Assembly (NCBI RefSeq): GCF_001693415.1
Contig: NZ_MAKX01000041.1
Span: forward strand, 1-64,000
Reading direction: 5' to 3'
Length of the DNA: 64,000 nt
Origin: Tenacibaculum soleae
Lineage (GTDB): Bacteria; Bacteroidota; Bacteroidia; Flavobacteriales; Flavobacteriaceae
The notes under the pieces were generated by a model, which ran no database searches, had not been told where the DNA came from, and saw nothing but the letters and a program-made list of their open reading frames with translations. A program made the translations under genes and the position numbers. This document shows positions 53,195 through 62,692 of the stretch, in pieces; the stretch's first letter is position 1, and the number at the start of each line of letters is the position of its first letter.

Positions 53195-54215
53195 TTTAAA
53201 TAAATTAGTTCGCGCTAACATTCAAAAGTTACAAGCGTATTCATCGGCAAGAGATGAGTTTAAAGGAACTGCAGAGGTGTATTTAGATGCAAATGAAAAT
53301 CCGTTCGGAACTTTAAACCGTTATCCTGATCCACAGCAATTAAAAATAAAACAACGATTATCAGCAATTAAAAAAGTTGAAAACAATCAGATTTTTATAG
53401 GTAATGGAAGTGATGAAGTTATTGATTTAGCATTCAGAATTTTTTGTGAACCTGGAAAAGATAAAGCCTTAACTTTTTCGCCAACCTACGGAATGTACGA
53501 TGTTTCGGCAAATATTAATGATATTGAATTAATTAAGCAGCCGTTGTTGAATGATTTTCAAATAAACTTAAATCAATTACAGCCATATTTAGATATGGAG
53601 GATGTAAAAATTATTTTTGTTTGTTCTCCAAATAATCCAACTGGAAACTGTTTTGATGACGAAGACATTATTTATATACTTGAAAATTTTAACGGAATTG
53701 TAATAATTGATGAAGCTTATATCGATTTTAGCTCAAAAGCATCTTTTATAACAAAGTTAAACGAGTATCCAAACTTAATTATAAGTCAAACTTTTAGTAA
53801 AGCTTGGGGATTGGCAGGCGTTAGAGTTGGTGCTGCGTATGCAAATTCTGCAATTATCAATTTGTATAATAAAGTAAAGCCACCTTATAATGTAAGTACT
53901 TTAAATCAAGAACAAGTAATTGAATCTCTTGATAACTTATCTGTTTTTGAAGAAAATAAAAATATCATTTTGAATGAAAAAAAGGTATTAATAAAAGCTT
54001 TTCAAAATCTTGAATTGGTTCAAAAAATATATCCTTCGGATGCGAATTTTATTTTGATAGAAGTAACTAACGCAACAGATATTTACAATAAATTAGTAGC
54101 ACACAAAATTATAACTCGTAATCGAAATAGTTTAGTAAATAATTGTTTACGAATTACAGTTGGTAGTACCGAAGAAAACACACAATTAATCAAAGCATTA
54201 AAATCATTAGCTTAA
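53187..54215 (+). CDS. hisC: Histidinol-phosphate aminotransferase
   Basis: Fold-type I PLP aminotransferase of 342 residues. Stretches: LDANENPFGTLNRYPDPQQ near residues 32-50, GNGSDEVIDLAFRIFCEPG, CSPNNPTGN, IIDEAYIDFS, and the PLP lysine in SQTFSKAWGLAGVRVG. It overlaps hisD by eight bases. After it the operon is interrupted by a 119-base gap filled by a palindromic repeat. Confidence 0.95.
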   Translation: MFNLNKLVRANIQKLQAYSSARDEFKGTAEVYLDANENPFGTLNRYPDPQQLKIKQRLSAIKKVENNQIFIGNGSDEVIDLAFRIFCEPGKDKALTFSPTYGMYDVSANINDIELIKQPLLNDFQINLNQLQPYLDMEDVKIIFVCSPNNPTGNCFDDEDIIYILENFNGIVIIDEAYIDFSSKASFITKLNEYPNLIISQTFSKAWGLAGVRVGAAYANSAIINLYNKVKPPYNVSTLNQEQVIESLDNLSVFEENKNIILNEKKVLIKAFQNLELVQKIYPSDANFILIEVTNATDIYNKLVAHKIITRNRNSLVNNCLRITVGSTEENTQLIKALKSLA

Positions 54216-54234
54216 AAAGCTATAATATTCTGAG

Positions 54235-54313
54235 CGTCATTCCGAATTTATTTCGGAATCTCATCAAGTAAAAAAACATAGAAATGAGAACCTGAAATAA
54301 ATTCAGGTTGACG
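54235..54313. repeat. Dispersed inverted repeat between hisC and hisB
   Basis: Two 30-base arms (54235-54264 and 54284-54313) are imperfect inverted copies beginning CGTCA and ending TCTCAT. Each arm is itself a small palindrome around GAATTTATTTC. This is the common flavobacterial GTCATYCTGAATTTATTTCAG repeat. A related copy lies on the other side of hisB. Confidence 0.65.
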
Positions 54314-54334
54314 AACGAGATTAAAAATAAAAAC

Positions 54335-55471
54335 ATGAAAAAAGTATTATTTATAGATAGAGATGGAACTTTGGTATTAGAACCGCCAGTAGATTATCAA
54401 TTGGATAGTTTAGAAAAGCTAGAATTTTACCCAAAAGTATTCCAATACATGGCAAAAATTGCGTCGGAATTAGATTTTGAATTGGTAATGGTTACCAATC
54501 AAGATGGTTTAGGAACTGATTCTTTTCCTGAAGATACCTTTTGGCCAGCACAAAATAAAATTATGGATGCCTTTAAAAAAGAAGGTGTAGAATTTACTGA
54601 AGTATTTATTGATAGAAGTTTTCCGGAAGAAAATGCGCCAACACGTAAACCAAGAACAGGTTTGTTAACACAATATTTTTCTGAAGAATACGATTTAGAA
54701 AATTCATTTGTATTGGGTGATAGAATTACAGATATGGAATTGGCTAAAAACTTAGGCGCAAAAGGAATTTACTTATCAGAAAATCCATATTTAGGCGCAG
54801 ATGAAATTGAAGCAGCTAAACAAGAAATATTCAATTCGATTGCATTAACATCTACCGATTGGAAAACTATTTACGAGTTTTTAAAATTACAAGATAGAGT
54901 TGCCGAAATCACAAGAAATACTAACGAAACACAAATTTATATCAAATTAAATTTAGATGGTTCGGGTAATAATGATATTGACACTGGCTTAAAGTTTTTT
55001 GATCACATGTTAGATCAAATTGGTCGTCACGGAGCGATGGATTTAACCATAAAAGTTACTGGTGATTTAGAGGTTGATGAGCACCACACTATTGAAGATA
55101 CCATGATTGCTTTAGGTGAATTATTTAATAAAACATTAGGTAATAAATTAGGTATTGAGCGTTATGGGTTTTGTTTGCCAATGGATGATTGTTTAGCACA
55201 AGTAGCAGTTGATTTTGGTGGAAGAAATTGGTTAGAATGGGAAGCAGATTTTAATAGAGAAAAAATAGGCGATATGCCAACCGAAATGTTTTTTCACTTG
55301 TTTAAATCATTTACAGATGGCGCAAAATGTAACTTAAATATTAAAGCTGAAGGAAAAAACGAACACCACAAAATCGAAGGTATTTTTAAAGCCTTTGCAA
55401 AAGCGATGAAAATGGCGGTAAAACGCGATGCTAACAAGATGTTTTTACCATCAACAAAAGGCATGTTATAA
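54335..55471 (+). CDS. hisB: Bifunctional histidinol-phosphatase / imidazoleglycerol-phosphate dehydratase
   Basis: A 378-residue two-domain enzyme. Residues 1-165 are a HAD phosphatase (FIDRDGTLV with D8 and D10, [39 protein letters not shown]). Residues about 185-378 are the dehydratase ([50 protein letters not shown] [13 protein letters not shown]). I start it at [11 protein letters not shown]; the TTG nine codons upstream lies inside the flanking repeat. The gene is bracketed by two copies of a dispersed repeat. Confidence 0.95.
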   Translation: MKKVLFIDRDGTLVLEPPVDYQLDSLEKLEFYPKVFQYMAKIASELDFELVMVTNQDGLGTDSFPEDTFWPAQNKIMDAFKKEGVEFTEVFIDRSFPEENAPTRKPRTGLLTQYFSEEYDLENSFVLGDRITDMELAKNLGAKGIYLSENPYLGADEIEAAKQEIFNSIALTSTDWKTIYEFLKLQDRVAEITRNTNETQIYIKLNLDGSGNNDIDTGLKFFDHMLDQIGRHGAMDLTIKVTGDLEVDEHHTIEDTMIALGELFNKTLGNKLGIERYGFCLPMDDCLAQVAVDFGGRNWLEWEADFNREKIGDMPTEMFFHLFKSFTDGAKCNLNIKAEGKNEHHKIEGIFKAFAKAMKMAVKRDANKMFLPSTKGML

Positions 55472-55480
55472 AGGTTAGTT

Positions 55481-55556
55481 GTCAACCTGAATTTATTTCA
55501 GGTTCTCATAACAGGTTATTAAAACAATGTGATTCTGAAACAAGTTCAGAAAGATG
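55481..55556. repeat. Dispersed inverted repeat between hisB and hisH
   Basis: Left arm GTCAACCTGAATTTATTTCA (from 55481, through TCTCAT at 55509) and right arm ATGTGATTCTGAAACAAGTT (from 55527, ending AAGATG near 55556) are diverged inverted copies of the same repeat family as 54235-54313. The right arm belongs to the CTGAAACAAGTTCAG variant. Confidence 0.6.
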
Positions 55557-55635
55557 AAAATATAAAAGAAATATAATTACGAATTAAAAATTGCGAACTA
55601 ACTGTAATTGAAAATTCATAATTCATAATTAACAT

Positions 55636-56217
55636 ATGATTGCAATTATAAAATACAATGCTGGTAATATTCGCTCTGTTCAAAACGCAATTACGCGTTT
55701 AGGATATGAAAGTATAATTACTGATAATCCAGAGGAAATTAGAAAAGCGACTAAGGTTATTTTCCCTGGAGTTGGAGAAGCAAGCTCGGCAATGGCATAT
55801 TTAAGAGAGCGTAAATTAGACGAACTTTTAGTTTCTTTAAAACAGCCAGTTTTAGGTATCTGTTTGGGGTTACAATTAATGTGTACGTCATCCGAAGAAG
55901 GAAACACCAAGTGTTTGGGTATTTTTGATACGGAAACAAAACAATTTCCGCCTTTAGAAAAAGTGCCTCACATGGGATGGAATAATTTTTCTGAACTAAA
56001 ACCATCAAAAATAGTAGATACTATTACTACAGATGAAGATGTGTATTATGTTCACGGTTATTATGCCGAAATTTGCCAAAACACAGTAGCTATTTGCAAT
56101 TATATCAAACCTTTTAGCACAATTATGCAAAAAGACAATTTTTATGCAATGCAATTTCATCCTGAAAAATCAGCAAGTGTTGGAGAAAAATTACTACTAA
56201 ATTTTTTAAAGTTATAA
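55636..56217 (+). CDS. hisH: Imidazole glycerol phosphate synthase, glutamine amidotransferase subunit
   Basis: The 193-residue class I amidotransferase that supplies ammonia to HisF. Catalytic cysteine in PVLGICLGLQLM near residue 77, histidine and glutamate in FYAMQFHPEKSAS near 178-182; VPHMGWNNF is the HisH-specific loop. Its start follows a 164-base gap that contains the second hisB-flanking repeat. Confidence 0.95.
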   Translation: MIAIIKYNAGNIRSVQNAITRLGYESIITDNPEEIRKATKVIFPGVGEASSAMAYLRERKLDELLVSLKQPVLGICLGLQLMCTSSEEGNTKCLGIFDTETKQFPPLEKVPHMGWNNFSELKPSKIVDTITTDEDVYYVHGYYAEICQNTVAICNYIKPFSTIMQKDNFYAMQFHPEKSASVGEKLLLNFLKL

Positions 56218-56249
56218 TCAAGTAACTGTTAACTTTTAAACTAAAAAAA

Positions 56250-56963
56250 ATGAGAATTATACCCGCTATAGATATTATTGAAGGAAAATGCGTACGTTTA
56301 ACAAAGGGAGATTATAGTACCAAAAAAATATATAATGAAAATCCTGTTGAAGTAGCAAAAGAATTTGAAGACAACGGAATTGAATATTTACACTTGGTTG
56401 ATTTAGATGGTGCAAAATCACAACACATTGTAAATTATAAAGTATTAGAACAAATCGCTTCAAAAACAAATTTAAAAATTGATTTTGGAGGAGGATTAAA
56501 GTCTGATGATGATTTGCGTATCGCTTTTGAAAATGGAGCAAACCAAATTACAGGAGGAAGTATTGCTGTTAAAAATCCAGAAATTTTTAAAGGATGGTTA
56601 ACACAATACGGAAGCAGTAAAATTATTTTAGGAGCCGATTGTATCAATCGTAAAATTGCAACTCACGGTTGGTTAGAAACATCGCAAGTTGATGTTGTTG
56701 ATTTTATTAAAGAATATGAAGTTTTAGGTGTAAAAACTACTATTTGTACAGATGTTGCTAAAGACGGAATGTTACAAGGAGCATCTGTAGCGCTATATCA
56801 AGAAATCTTAGCTAAAAGTGGTGTAAACTTAATAGCAAGTGGTGGCGTAGCTTCAATAGATGATTTAATAAAGTTAAAAGAAATTGGTTGTGAAGGAACT
56901 ATTTTAGGAAAAGCTATTTACGAAGGTAATATCACTTTAAAAGAATTACAGCAACTATGTTAA
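56250..56963 (+). CDS. hisA: ProFAR isomerase (HisA)
   Basis: The 237-residue TIM barrel that isomerises the ProFAR intermediate. Motifs: [19 protein letters not shown] at 4-22, [35 protein letters not shown], and [30 protein letters not shown]. The two phosphate-binding half-barrel repeats are evident. The end overlaps hisF by seven bases. Confidence 0.95.
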   Translation: MRIIPAIDIIEGKCVRLTKGDYSTKKIYNENPVEVAKEFEDNGIEYLHLVDLDGAKSQHIVNYKVLEQIASKTNLKIDFGGGLKSDDDLRIAFENGANQITGGSIAVKNPEIFKGWLTQYGSSKIILGADCINRKIATHGWLETSQVDVVDFIKEYEVLGVKTTICTDVAKDGMLQGASVALYQEILAKSGVNLIASGGVASIDDLIKLKEIGCEGTILGKAIYEGNITLKELQQLC

Positions 56964-57709
56964 AAAAAAGAATTATTCCGTGTTTAGATATTAAAAACGG
57001 ACGAACTGTAAAAGGTGTTAATTTTGTTGATATTATTGATGCTGGTGATCCAATAGCATTGGCAAAGCAATATGTTAAAGATGGCGCTGATGAATTGGTG
57101 TTTTTAGATATTACAGCAACACTTGAAAACAGAAAAACATTAGTTGATTTAGTTGAAAAAGTAGCACAGGAAATTAATATTCCGTTTACTGTAGGTGGTG
57201 GAATTAGTACTGTTGATGATGCTTTAGCTTTAATTAAAGCAGGGGCAGATAAAGTAAGTATCAATTCATCGGCAGTTAAAAATCCGCAGTTAATTACTGA
57301 TTTAAAAAACCGTTTCGGAAGTCAGTTTGTTGTTGTTGCTATTGATACGAAGTTGATAGATAATCAATGGAAAGTTTTTACCAAAGGAGGAACTTTTGAA
57401 ACTGATTTAGAAACCGTAAGTTGGGCAAAAGAAGTAGAAAAATTAGGCGCAGGAGAAATCTTATTAACCTCAATGAATAGTGACGGTACAAAAGCCGGAT
57501 TTTCTTTAGATATTACAAATTCAGTAAGTAAAAATATAAATATTCCTGTTATAGCATCAGGCGGAGCAGGTAAAGAAGAACATTTTGCAGACGTTTTTAC
57601 AAAAACAGAGGCAAGCGCGGGATTGGCAGCAAGTATTTTTCATTTTGGTGAAATTCCTGTTCCGCAATTAAAAAATTATTTAAAAACAAAAAACATACCT
57701 GTACGATGA
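56957..57709 (+). CDS. hisF: Imidazole glycerol phosphate synthase, cyclase subunit
   Basis: The 250-residue TIM-barrel cyclase that forms imidazole glycerol phosphate with ammonia from HisH. Motifs: [19 protein letters not shown] at 4-22 with the catalytic aspartate, [29 protein letters not shown], and [15 protein letters not shown]. It overlaps both neighbours (seven and four bases). Confidence 0.96.
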   Translation: MLKKRIIPCLDIKNGRTVKGVNFVDIIDAGDPIALAKQYVKDGADELVFLDITATLENRKTLVDLVEKVAQEINIPFTVGGGISTVDDALALIKAGADKVSINSSAVKNPQLITDLKNRFGSQFVVVAIDTKLIDNQWKVFTKGGTFETDLETVSWAKEVEKLGAGEILLTSMNSDGTKAGFSLDITNSVSKNINIPVIASGGAGKEEHFADVFTKTEASAGLAASIFHFGEIPVPQLKNYLKTKNIPVR

Positions 57710-58290
57710 AAATAGATTTTAATAAATCAAACGGATTAGTACCAGTTGTCATTCAAAATAATACCACGTTACAAGTGTTAATGTTAGGTTATATGAATGA
57801 AGAGGCTTTTGAAAAAACAAAGGCTGAAAACCGTGTTACTTTTTACAGTAGAAGTAAAAATAGATTATGGACAAAAGGAGAAGAATCAGGGAATTTTTTA
57901 GAAGTGAATGATATCAAAATCGATTGTGATAATGATACTATTTTAATAAAAGCTACTCCAAAAGGACCAACATGTCATAAAGGAACTACGTCTTGCTTTG
58001 CAGAAGAAACTCCAAAAGGTTTTTTATACGAGTTAGAGCGAATTGTTAGCGAGCGTATAGACACTGATAACGAAACTTCATATACCAATAAATTATATAA
58101 AAGAGGGATTAATAAAGTAGCGCAAAAAGTAGGAGAAGAAGCGGTTGAATTAGTTATTGAAGCTAAGGATGATAATGATGATTTATTTAAAAACGAAGCA
58201 GCCGATTTATTTTATCACATTGTAATTCTTTTAAAAGCAAAAGGATTTAAACTTGAAGATATAGAGAAAGTTTTAAAAGAACGTAATTAA
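57706..58290 (+). CDS. hisIE: Bifunctional phosphoribosyl-AMP cyclohydrolase / phosphoribosyl-ATP pyrophosphatase
   Basis: A 194-residue fusion. The HisI part comes first ([34 protein letters not shown], and zinc/metal stretch [25 protein letters not shown] residues), then HisE from about 110 ([27 protein letters not shown] motif). It is the last gene of the his operon, sharing ATGA with hisF. With hisGDCBHAF the pathway is complete. Confidence 0.95.
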   Translation: MKIDFNKSNGLVPVVIQNNTTLQVLMLGYMNEEAFEKTKAENRVTFYSRSKNRLWTKGEESGNFLEVNDIKIDCDNDTILIKATPKGPTCHKGTTSCFAEETPKGFLYELERIVSERIDTDNETSYTNKLYKRGINKVAQKVGEEAVELVIEAKDDNDDLFKNEAADLFYHIVILLKAKGFKLEDIEKVLKERN

Positions 58291-58296
58291 AACTAA

Positions 58297-58342
58297 AAAA
58301 TCGATAGTAAAACAATTTTGTTTGCTATCGATTTTACTTTTT
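58297..58342 (+). terminator. Terminator of the his operon
   Basis: AAATCGATAG (58298-58307) pairs with CTATCGATTT (58325-58334); the inner region can add an AAACA/TGTTT pairing. It is followed by T-rich sequence broken by AC. Confidence 0.75.
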
Positions 58343-58346
58343 ATGG

Positions 58347-58354
58347 TATTTTTG
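58347..58354 (+). promoter_or_regulatory. -7 promoter box of the methyltransferase gene
   Basis: TATTTTTG fits TAnnTTTG exactly and ends four bases before the ATG at 58359, so a leaderless transcript is predicted. Box sequence and distance are the same as for the Rrf2 gene. Confidence 0.5.
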
Positions 58355-58358
58355 CAGT

Positions 58359-59510
58359 ATGAATGATTTTCAACAATTAAATGATACTTTACGTAAAAGT
58401 GTTTTAGATGCAAATTTTGTAAAACTTACGTTAAGTAAACCGATTAAAAAAAGCGATGGCTTGCCAAATGTTTATGTACGTTTGGTAGAAATAAAAGGTG
58501 CAGAAATGTTTCAATTTACTTATCATTATACTACTAATGATAAGGTTAAAAATTACTCCATTTCTGAGGCAATATCAGAATTAGAAATCTTATTGATGGA
58601 TAATTTTAGAGCGGCTACTTTATTTACTTTAGCAAATGATTTGTTGATTTTTATATCAAAAAAGAAAAAGGTTTCTTACAAATTAAATGCAGCAAGTTTT
58701 AAAAATAAATTACCTGTAACACATGACAAACCTAAAGAACGTTTAGCAGAAGCAGGTAGTTATTTACATCACTTAGGAATTACCGATAAAGAAGGGAAGG
58801 TTATTCATAAAATGGCGGACAAATACCGTCAAATTAATAAATACCTCGAAATTATTGAAGGTTTATTAAAATCTACAAAATTACCAAAGCATATTAATAT
58901 AGTTGATATGGGGTCGGGTAAAGGTTATTTAACATTTGCTTTGTACGATTATTTAGTAAACACTAAAAAATACAGTGCTACAGTTACTGGAATTGAATTA
59001 CGTGAAGAATTGGTAAATTATTGTAATGATATTGCAAGGAAATCTGATTTTAAAAATTTATCATTTGTCGCACAGCGAATTCAAGAATATGACAATACTA
59101 AAATAGATATTCTAATAGCATTACATGCTTGTGATACCGCAACAGACGATGCTATTTACAAAGGTTTATCAGCCAAAGCGGAGTTAATTATTTGTGCACC
59201 GTGTTGTCATAAACAAATTCGTCAGCAAGTAAAAGGAAAAGAACAGGAGAGTCCGCTTTTAAAATACGGAATTTTTAAAGAGCGTCAGTTTGAAATGGTA
59301 ACTGATACCATTCGTGCACTTATTTTAGAGAAGAGTAACTATAACACGAAAGTGTTTGAATTTATAAGTAACGAACATACACGTAAAAATGTAATGTTGG
59401 TGGCGAGTAAATCAAGTAAAAAGAATGACATTTCTAAAATTGATGATAAAATATCAGGTTTAAAAGAAATGTATGCTATTGATAATCATTATTTAGAAAC
59501 ACTTTTGTAG
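58359..59510 (+). CDS. Class I SAM-dependent methyltransferase
   Basis: A 383-residue protein. The N-terminal 150 residues are a domain I do not recognise, with KxxVSYKLNAASFKNKLPVTHDKPKERLAEAGSYL-like basic stretches. From about 170 a Rossmann methyltransferase follows: VDMGSGKGYLTFALYDYL (SAM-binding motif I), GIELREELVNYC, and LIALHACDTATDDAI with an APCCHKQIR tail. The CCH motif and layout recall the METTL25/RRNAD1-type or rRNA-type methyltransferases. Substrate unknown; RNA is plausible. Monocistronic between two terminators. Confidence 0.83.
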   Translation: MNDFQQLNDTLRKSVLDANFVKLTLSKPIKKSDGLPNVYVRLVEIKGAEMFQFTYHYTTNDKVKNYSISEAISELEILLMDNFRAATLFTLANDLLIFISKKKKVSYKLNAASFKNKLPVTHDKPKERLAEAGSYLHHLGITDKEGKVIHKMADKYRQINKYLEIIEGLLKSTKLPKHINIVDMGSGKGYLTFALYDYLVNTKKYSATVTGIELREELVNYCNDIARKSDFKNLSFVAQRIQEYDNTKIDILIALHACDTATDDAIYKGLSAKAELIICAPCCHKQIRQQVKGKEQESPLLKYGIFKERQFEMVTDTIRALILEKSNYNTKVFEFISNEHTRKNVMLVASKSSKKNDISKIDDKISGLKEMYAIDNHYLETLL

Positions 59511-59536
59511 TGTTATAAAACATATTAATAAATAAT

Positions 59537-59563
59537 AAAAATCACCAATATTGGTGATTTTTT
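59537..59563 (+). terminator. Terminator after the methyltransferase gene
   Basis: A perfect palindrome AAAAATCACCAAT / ATTGGTGATTTTT is followed by TAG and T-rich sequence. Confidence 0.85.
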
Positions 59564-59581
59564 AGTTTAATTTTACAAATA

Positions 59582-60154
59582 ATGAAAAAAGAATTATTAA
59601 TAGTTTTTAAAGGCTTAGAAATTTCAAATGAAGAAATAGAAAGTATTCAAGAAAGTTTTACGAAGGTGACTTTTAAAAAAGGAGACACTATTTTAAGAAG
59701 TAATGAAGATGTAAAATATCAATATTATGTTTTAAGTGGTTGTTTACGAGCATTTTTTATTGATGAAAAAGGAAAAGAACATACGGTACAATTTGCGGTT
59801 AACGATTGGTGGATTAGTGATTATATAGGCTACTTTTCTGAAACAAAATCGGTGTTAACGATTGAATGTATAGAAGAAGCTGTTTTACTACGAGTATCAA
59901 AGAAAAATATAGAAAATACTTATAATCAAATACCTAAAATAGAGCGTTTTTTTAGAAAGAAAATGGAACGTTCTTTTGTAAGTTTTCAAAAGAGAATTTT
60001 AGCTAACTTATCTCAATCAGCAAAAGAACGGTATCTGAGTTTTATAGAAACGTATCCAAATATAGAGCAGCACGTAAAAAATTACCATATTGCTTCTTTC
60101 TTAGGAATTACAACAGAAAGTTTAAGTAGAATAAGAAAAGAAATAGCAAAATAA
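59582..60154 (+). CDS. Crp/Fnr-family transcriptional regulator
   Basis: A 190-residue regulator. Residues 20-115 form a cyclic-nucleotide-binding-like beta barrel (FKKGDTILRSNEDVKYQYYVLSGCLRAFFID, EHTVQFAVNDWWISDYIGYFSE), and the C terminus holds a short helix-turn-helix (HIASFLGITTESLSRIRKEI). The ligand-pocket arginine and glutamate of CRP are not evident and there is no Fnr cysteine cluster, as usual for the many Bacteroidota members of this family. It starts five bases before the next gene ends the gap, so it is cotranscribed with the NAD(P)-binding protein gene. Confidence 0.87.
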   Translation: MKKELLIVFKGLEISNEEIESIQESFTKVTFKKGDTILRSNEDVKYQYYVLSGCLRAFFIDEKGKEHTVQFAVNDWWISDYIGYFSETKSVLTIECIEEAVLLRVSKKNIENTYNQIPKIERFFRKKMERSFVSFQKRILANLSQSAKERYLSFIETYPNIEQHVKNYHIASFLGITTESLSRIRKEIAK

Positions 60155-60158
60155 TTTT

Positions 60159-60815
60159 ATGAAAACAGCAATTGTATTAGGAGCAACAGGTTTAACAGGA
60201 AGTTTGTTGTTAAATAAGTTGATAAAAGACGATAATTATAAAACGATTAAAGTTTTTACGAGAAGATCAACAGGTAATCAATCACCAAAAATTAAAGAAT
60301 TTATAGTTGATTTACTTCTTTTAGATCAGTTTACAACCGATTTTATTGCTGATGAAGTATTCTGTTGTATTGGTACAACTGCAAAAAAAACCAAGGATAA
60401 GGCTGTTTATAAATCGATAGATTATGGTATTCCTGTTACTGCCGCAAAATTAGCAAAAGCGAACGGAGTAGAAGTTTTTACTGTTGTTTCAGCCATGGGG
60501 GCAAACTCAAAAAGTAATGTGTTTTATAATAAAACCAAAGGAGAAATGGAAGCCTCAGTTTTAGAACAGAAAATAAAACACACTTACATTTTACGTCCGT
60601 CTTTAATAAAAGGAAATCGACAAGAAAGTAGGTTAGGAGAAGATATTGGTAATTTTATAGCCAATTTTATGAACCCGCTTTTAATTGGACGCTTTAAAAA
60701 ATATAGAAGTATAAAAGCTGAAATAATAGCTACAGCTATGAAAAATATAGTGGAGTTAAAACCAGAAACATCCATAATTCTTTCTCATAAAATTATAGAA
60801 TTTTCGGAATTATAA
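60159..60815 (+). CDS. NAD(P)-binding atypical SDR protein (HTATIP2-like)
   Basis: A 218-residue protein of the atypical short-chain dehydrogenase group. The dinucleotide motif VLGATGLTGSLLLNKLI lies at 5-21, followed by VFTRRSTG, DEVFCCIGTTAKKTKDKAVYKSIDYGIPVTAAKLAKANG and YNKTKGEMEASVLE with the tyrosine and lysine of the SDR active site in altered spacing. Such proteins often bind NADPH without clear dehydrogenase activity. It begins four bases after the Crp/Fnr gene. Confidence 0.82.
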   Translation: MKTAIVLGATGLTGSLLLNKLIKDDNYKTIKVFTRRSTGNQSPKIKEFIVDLLLLDQFTTDFIADEVFCCIGTTAKKTKDKAVYKSIDYGIPVTAAKLAKANGVEVFTVVSAMGANSKSNVFYNKTKGEMEASVLEQKIKHTYILRPSLIKGNRQESRLGEDIGNFIANFMNPLLIGRFKKYRSIKAEIIATAMKNIVELKPETSIILSHKIIEFSEL

Positions 60816-60856
60816 ATTTCTTATCATACATCAATTTTTACACTTAATACTTGTAG

Positions 60857-60864
60857 TAATTTTG
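60857..60864 (+). promoter_or_regulatory. -7 promoter box of the DJ-1/PfpI gene
   Basis: TAATTTTG fits TAnnTTTG exactly, 23 bases before the ATG at 60888. Confidence 0.5.
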
Positions 60865-60887
60865 TTGTAAATTATAAATATCATAAA

Positions 60888-61670
60888 ATGAAAAAAACTA
60901 TAACAGCATTTTTTGCAATTACTTTATTTGCATCTTGCGGAAATAAAAAAGAAGTTAATAAAGTTGGTAACACTACAGAAAAAGAAGTTAAAATAAAAAA
61001 AGTTTTATTTGTGTTAACTTCTCATGAAGATTTAGGTGATACAGGGCATAAAACAGGTTTCTGGATTGAAGAATTTGCAGCACCATATTACTCTTTAAAA
61101 GATAAAGGTGTAGAAATTACATTAGCATCTCCAAAAGGAGGGCAGCCACCAATTGATCCGAATAGTGCAGCAGAAAACGCAGCAACTGAGGCTACAAAAC
61201 GTTTTGATAATGATAAAGAAACACAAGCTGTTTTAGCAAAAACATTAAAATTAGCTGAGGTAAATGAAGCGGATTACGATGCTGTTTTTTATCCAGGCGG
61301 TCATGGTCCTTTATGGGATTTATCAGAAGATGAAAATTCTATAGCTTTAATTGAGTCTTTTTATAAGAATAATAAGCCAGTGGCAGCAGTTTGTCATGCC
61401 CCAGCGATATTTAAAAATACCAAAGGAACTGATGGAAAACCATTAGTAAATGGTAAAAAAGTAACAGGGTTTACAAATTCAGAAGAAGCTGCAGTAAAGT
61501 TAACTGAAGTGGTTCCTTTTTTAGTAGAAGATATGTTAAAAGCTAACGGAGGATTTTTTACAAGAGGCTCAGATTGGGAACCTCACGTAGTTGAGGATGG
61601 TAATTTAATTACTGGACAAAACCCTGCATCATCTGAGTTAGTAGCACAAAAATTATTTGTTAAATTATAG
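60888..61670 (+). CDS. DJ-1/PfpI-family lipoprotein (Hsp31-like glyoxalase/deglycase type)
   Basis: A 260-residue protein with a lipoprotein signal (MKKTITAFFAITLFASC, C17 as lipid anchor) followed by a DJ-1/PfpI domain. The nucleophile is the cysteine of VAAVCHAPAIF near residue 171; YDAVFYPGGHGPLWDLSED gives the oxyanion region, and ASPKGGQPPIDPNS is typical of the Hsp31-like branch. Members act on methylglyoxal or as stress chaperones; which applies here is unknown. An envelope-anchored member is less usual, as most are cytosolic. Confidence 0.85.
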   Translation: MKKTITAFFAITLFASCGNKKEVNKVGNTTEKEVKIKKVLFVLTSHEDLGDTGHKTGFWIEEFAAPYYSLKDKGVEITLASPKGGQPPIDPNSAAENAATEATKRFDNDKETQAVLAKTLKLAEVNEADYDAVFYPGGHGPLWDLSEDENSIALIESFYKNNKPVAAVCHAPAIFKNTKGTDGKPLVNGKKVTGFTNSEEAAVKLTEVVPFLVEDMLKANGGFFTRGSDWEPHVVEDGNLITGQNPASSELVAQKLFVKL

Positions 61671-61690
61671 GAAAGTATTTTTAATATAAG

Positions 61691-61727
61691 AATCGTCTAT
61701 TAGTTATCTTTTAGACGATTTTTTTTT
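61691..61727 (+). terminator. Terminator after the DJ-1/PfpI gene
   Basis: AATCGTCTA (61691-61699) pairs with TAGACGATT (61712-61720) across a 12-base loop and leads into seven or more T. Confidence 0.85.
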
Positions 61728-61776
61728 GAGTAAAACTAAAAACAATATTGTATTTTTAACAATAAAATAAATAAAC

Positions 61777-62691
61777 ATGAAAAATTCAAAATTGTTAATC
61801 ATCTCTGCATTTTTTTCAATATATATTATCTGGGGATCAACGTATTTGTTTAACAAGATTGCAGTAACTGAATTATCGCCTTTGTTTTTAGCATCGATTC
61901 GATTTTTAATTGCAGGCGGATTGATTATGATAATTGCTAAATTGTTAAAATTACCTATTGGAATTACTAAAAATCAGTTGATAAATTCGGCAATTGCAGG
62001 TTTTTTATTTTTAGTATACGGAAATGGAGTTTTTGTTTGGGCTTTGAAATATGTTGATACTGGTTTTGCTGCATTATTAGCATCAACACAGCCATTATTT
62101 GTACTCTTTTTATTGCGGTTGATTGACGGAAAAAGATTACAAAAAAAGTCAATTATTGGGGTTTTATTGGGGTTACTAGGAATGTATTTATTAGTGAGTC
62201 AGAAAGAAATTACAACCTCAGAGGGGGGCGTTTTAGGTATTTTTATGATTTTAACTTGTGTGTTAAGTTGGAGTTACGGAAGTGTTTTTGTATCGAAAGC
62301 AGATTTACCCAAAAATTATTTGATAGCAACTGGATATCAAATGTTAATTGCTGGATTTATTTTAGCAATTTCAAGCTTGATTTTTAAAGAAACTTGGATT
62401 TCTCCTTTAAATTGGGAACTTAAAACACAGGGGGCTATGTTGTTTTTAATTGTTTTTGGTGGTATTGTAGCTTTTACAGCTTTTAATTATTTATTAAAAT
62501 CAGTTTCGCCCGAAAAAGTAGCAACATCAGCTTATGTAAATCCTATTATAGCCTTGTTTTTAGGTTGGAGTTTGTTGGATGAACAGCTAACCAAACAATC
62601 AATAATAGCTTCTGTAATTTTATTAATTGGTGTATATTTTATTACTTCTAGAAAAAGGTCGGTAAAAACAGTTGCCAGAAAAGGTTCGTAA
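61777..62691 (+). CDS. EamA-family (DMT superfamily) transporter
   Basis: A 304-residue inner-membrane permease with about ten helices in two EamA repeats. The N-terminal signature IIWGSTYLFNKIAVTELSPLFLASIRFLIAGG (about 16-47) and the second repeat's GGIVAFTAFNYLLKSVSPEKVATSAYVNPIIALFLGWSLLDEQLT are typical of RhaT/YdcZ-like metabolite exporters. Its substrate cannot be predicted. The C terminus is basic (SRKRSVKTVARKGS) and cytoplasmic. It stands alone. Confidence 0.92.
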   Translation: MKNSKLLIISAFFSIYIIWGSTYLFNKIAVTELSPLFLASIRFLIAGGLIMIIAKLLKLPIGITKNQLINSAIAGFLFLVYGNGVFVWALKYVDTGFAALLASTQPLFVLFLLRLIDGKRLQKKSIIGVLLGLLGMYLLVSQKEITTSEGGVLGIFMILTCVLSWSYGSVFVSKADLPKNYLIATGYQMLIAGFILAISSLIFKETWISPLNWELKTQGAMLFLIVFGGIVAFTAFNYLLKSVSPEKVATSAYVNPIIALFLGWSLLDEQLTKQSIIASVILLIGVYFITSRKRSVKTVARKGS

Positions 62692-62692
62692 A

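Noticed and set aside
54308..54334. Upstream TTG start for hisB
   Set aside because: It lies inside the dispersed repeat, and the ATG at 54335 gives the normal HAD N terminus.
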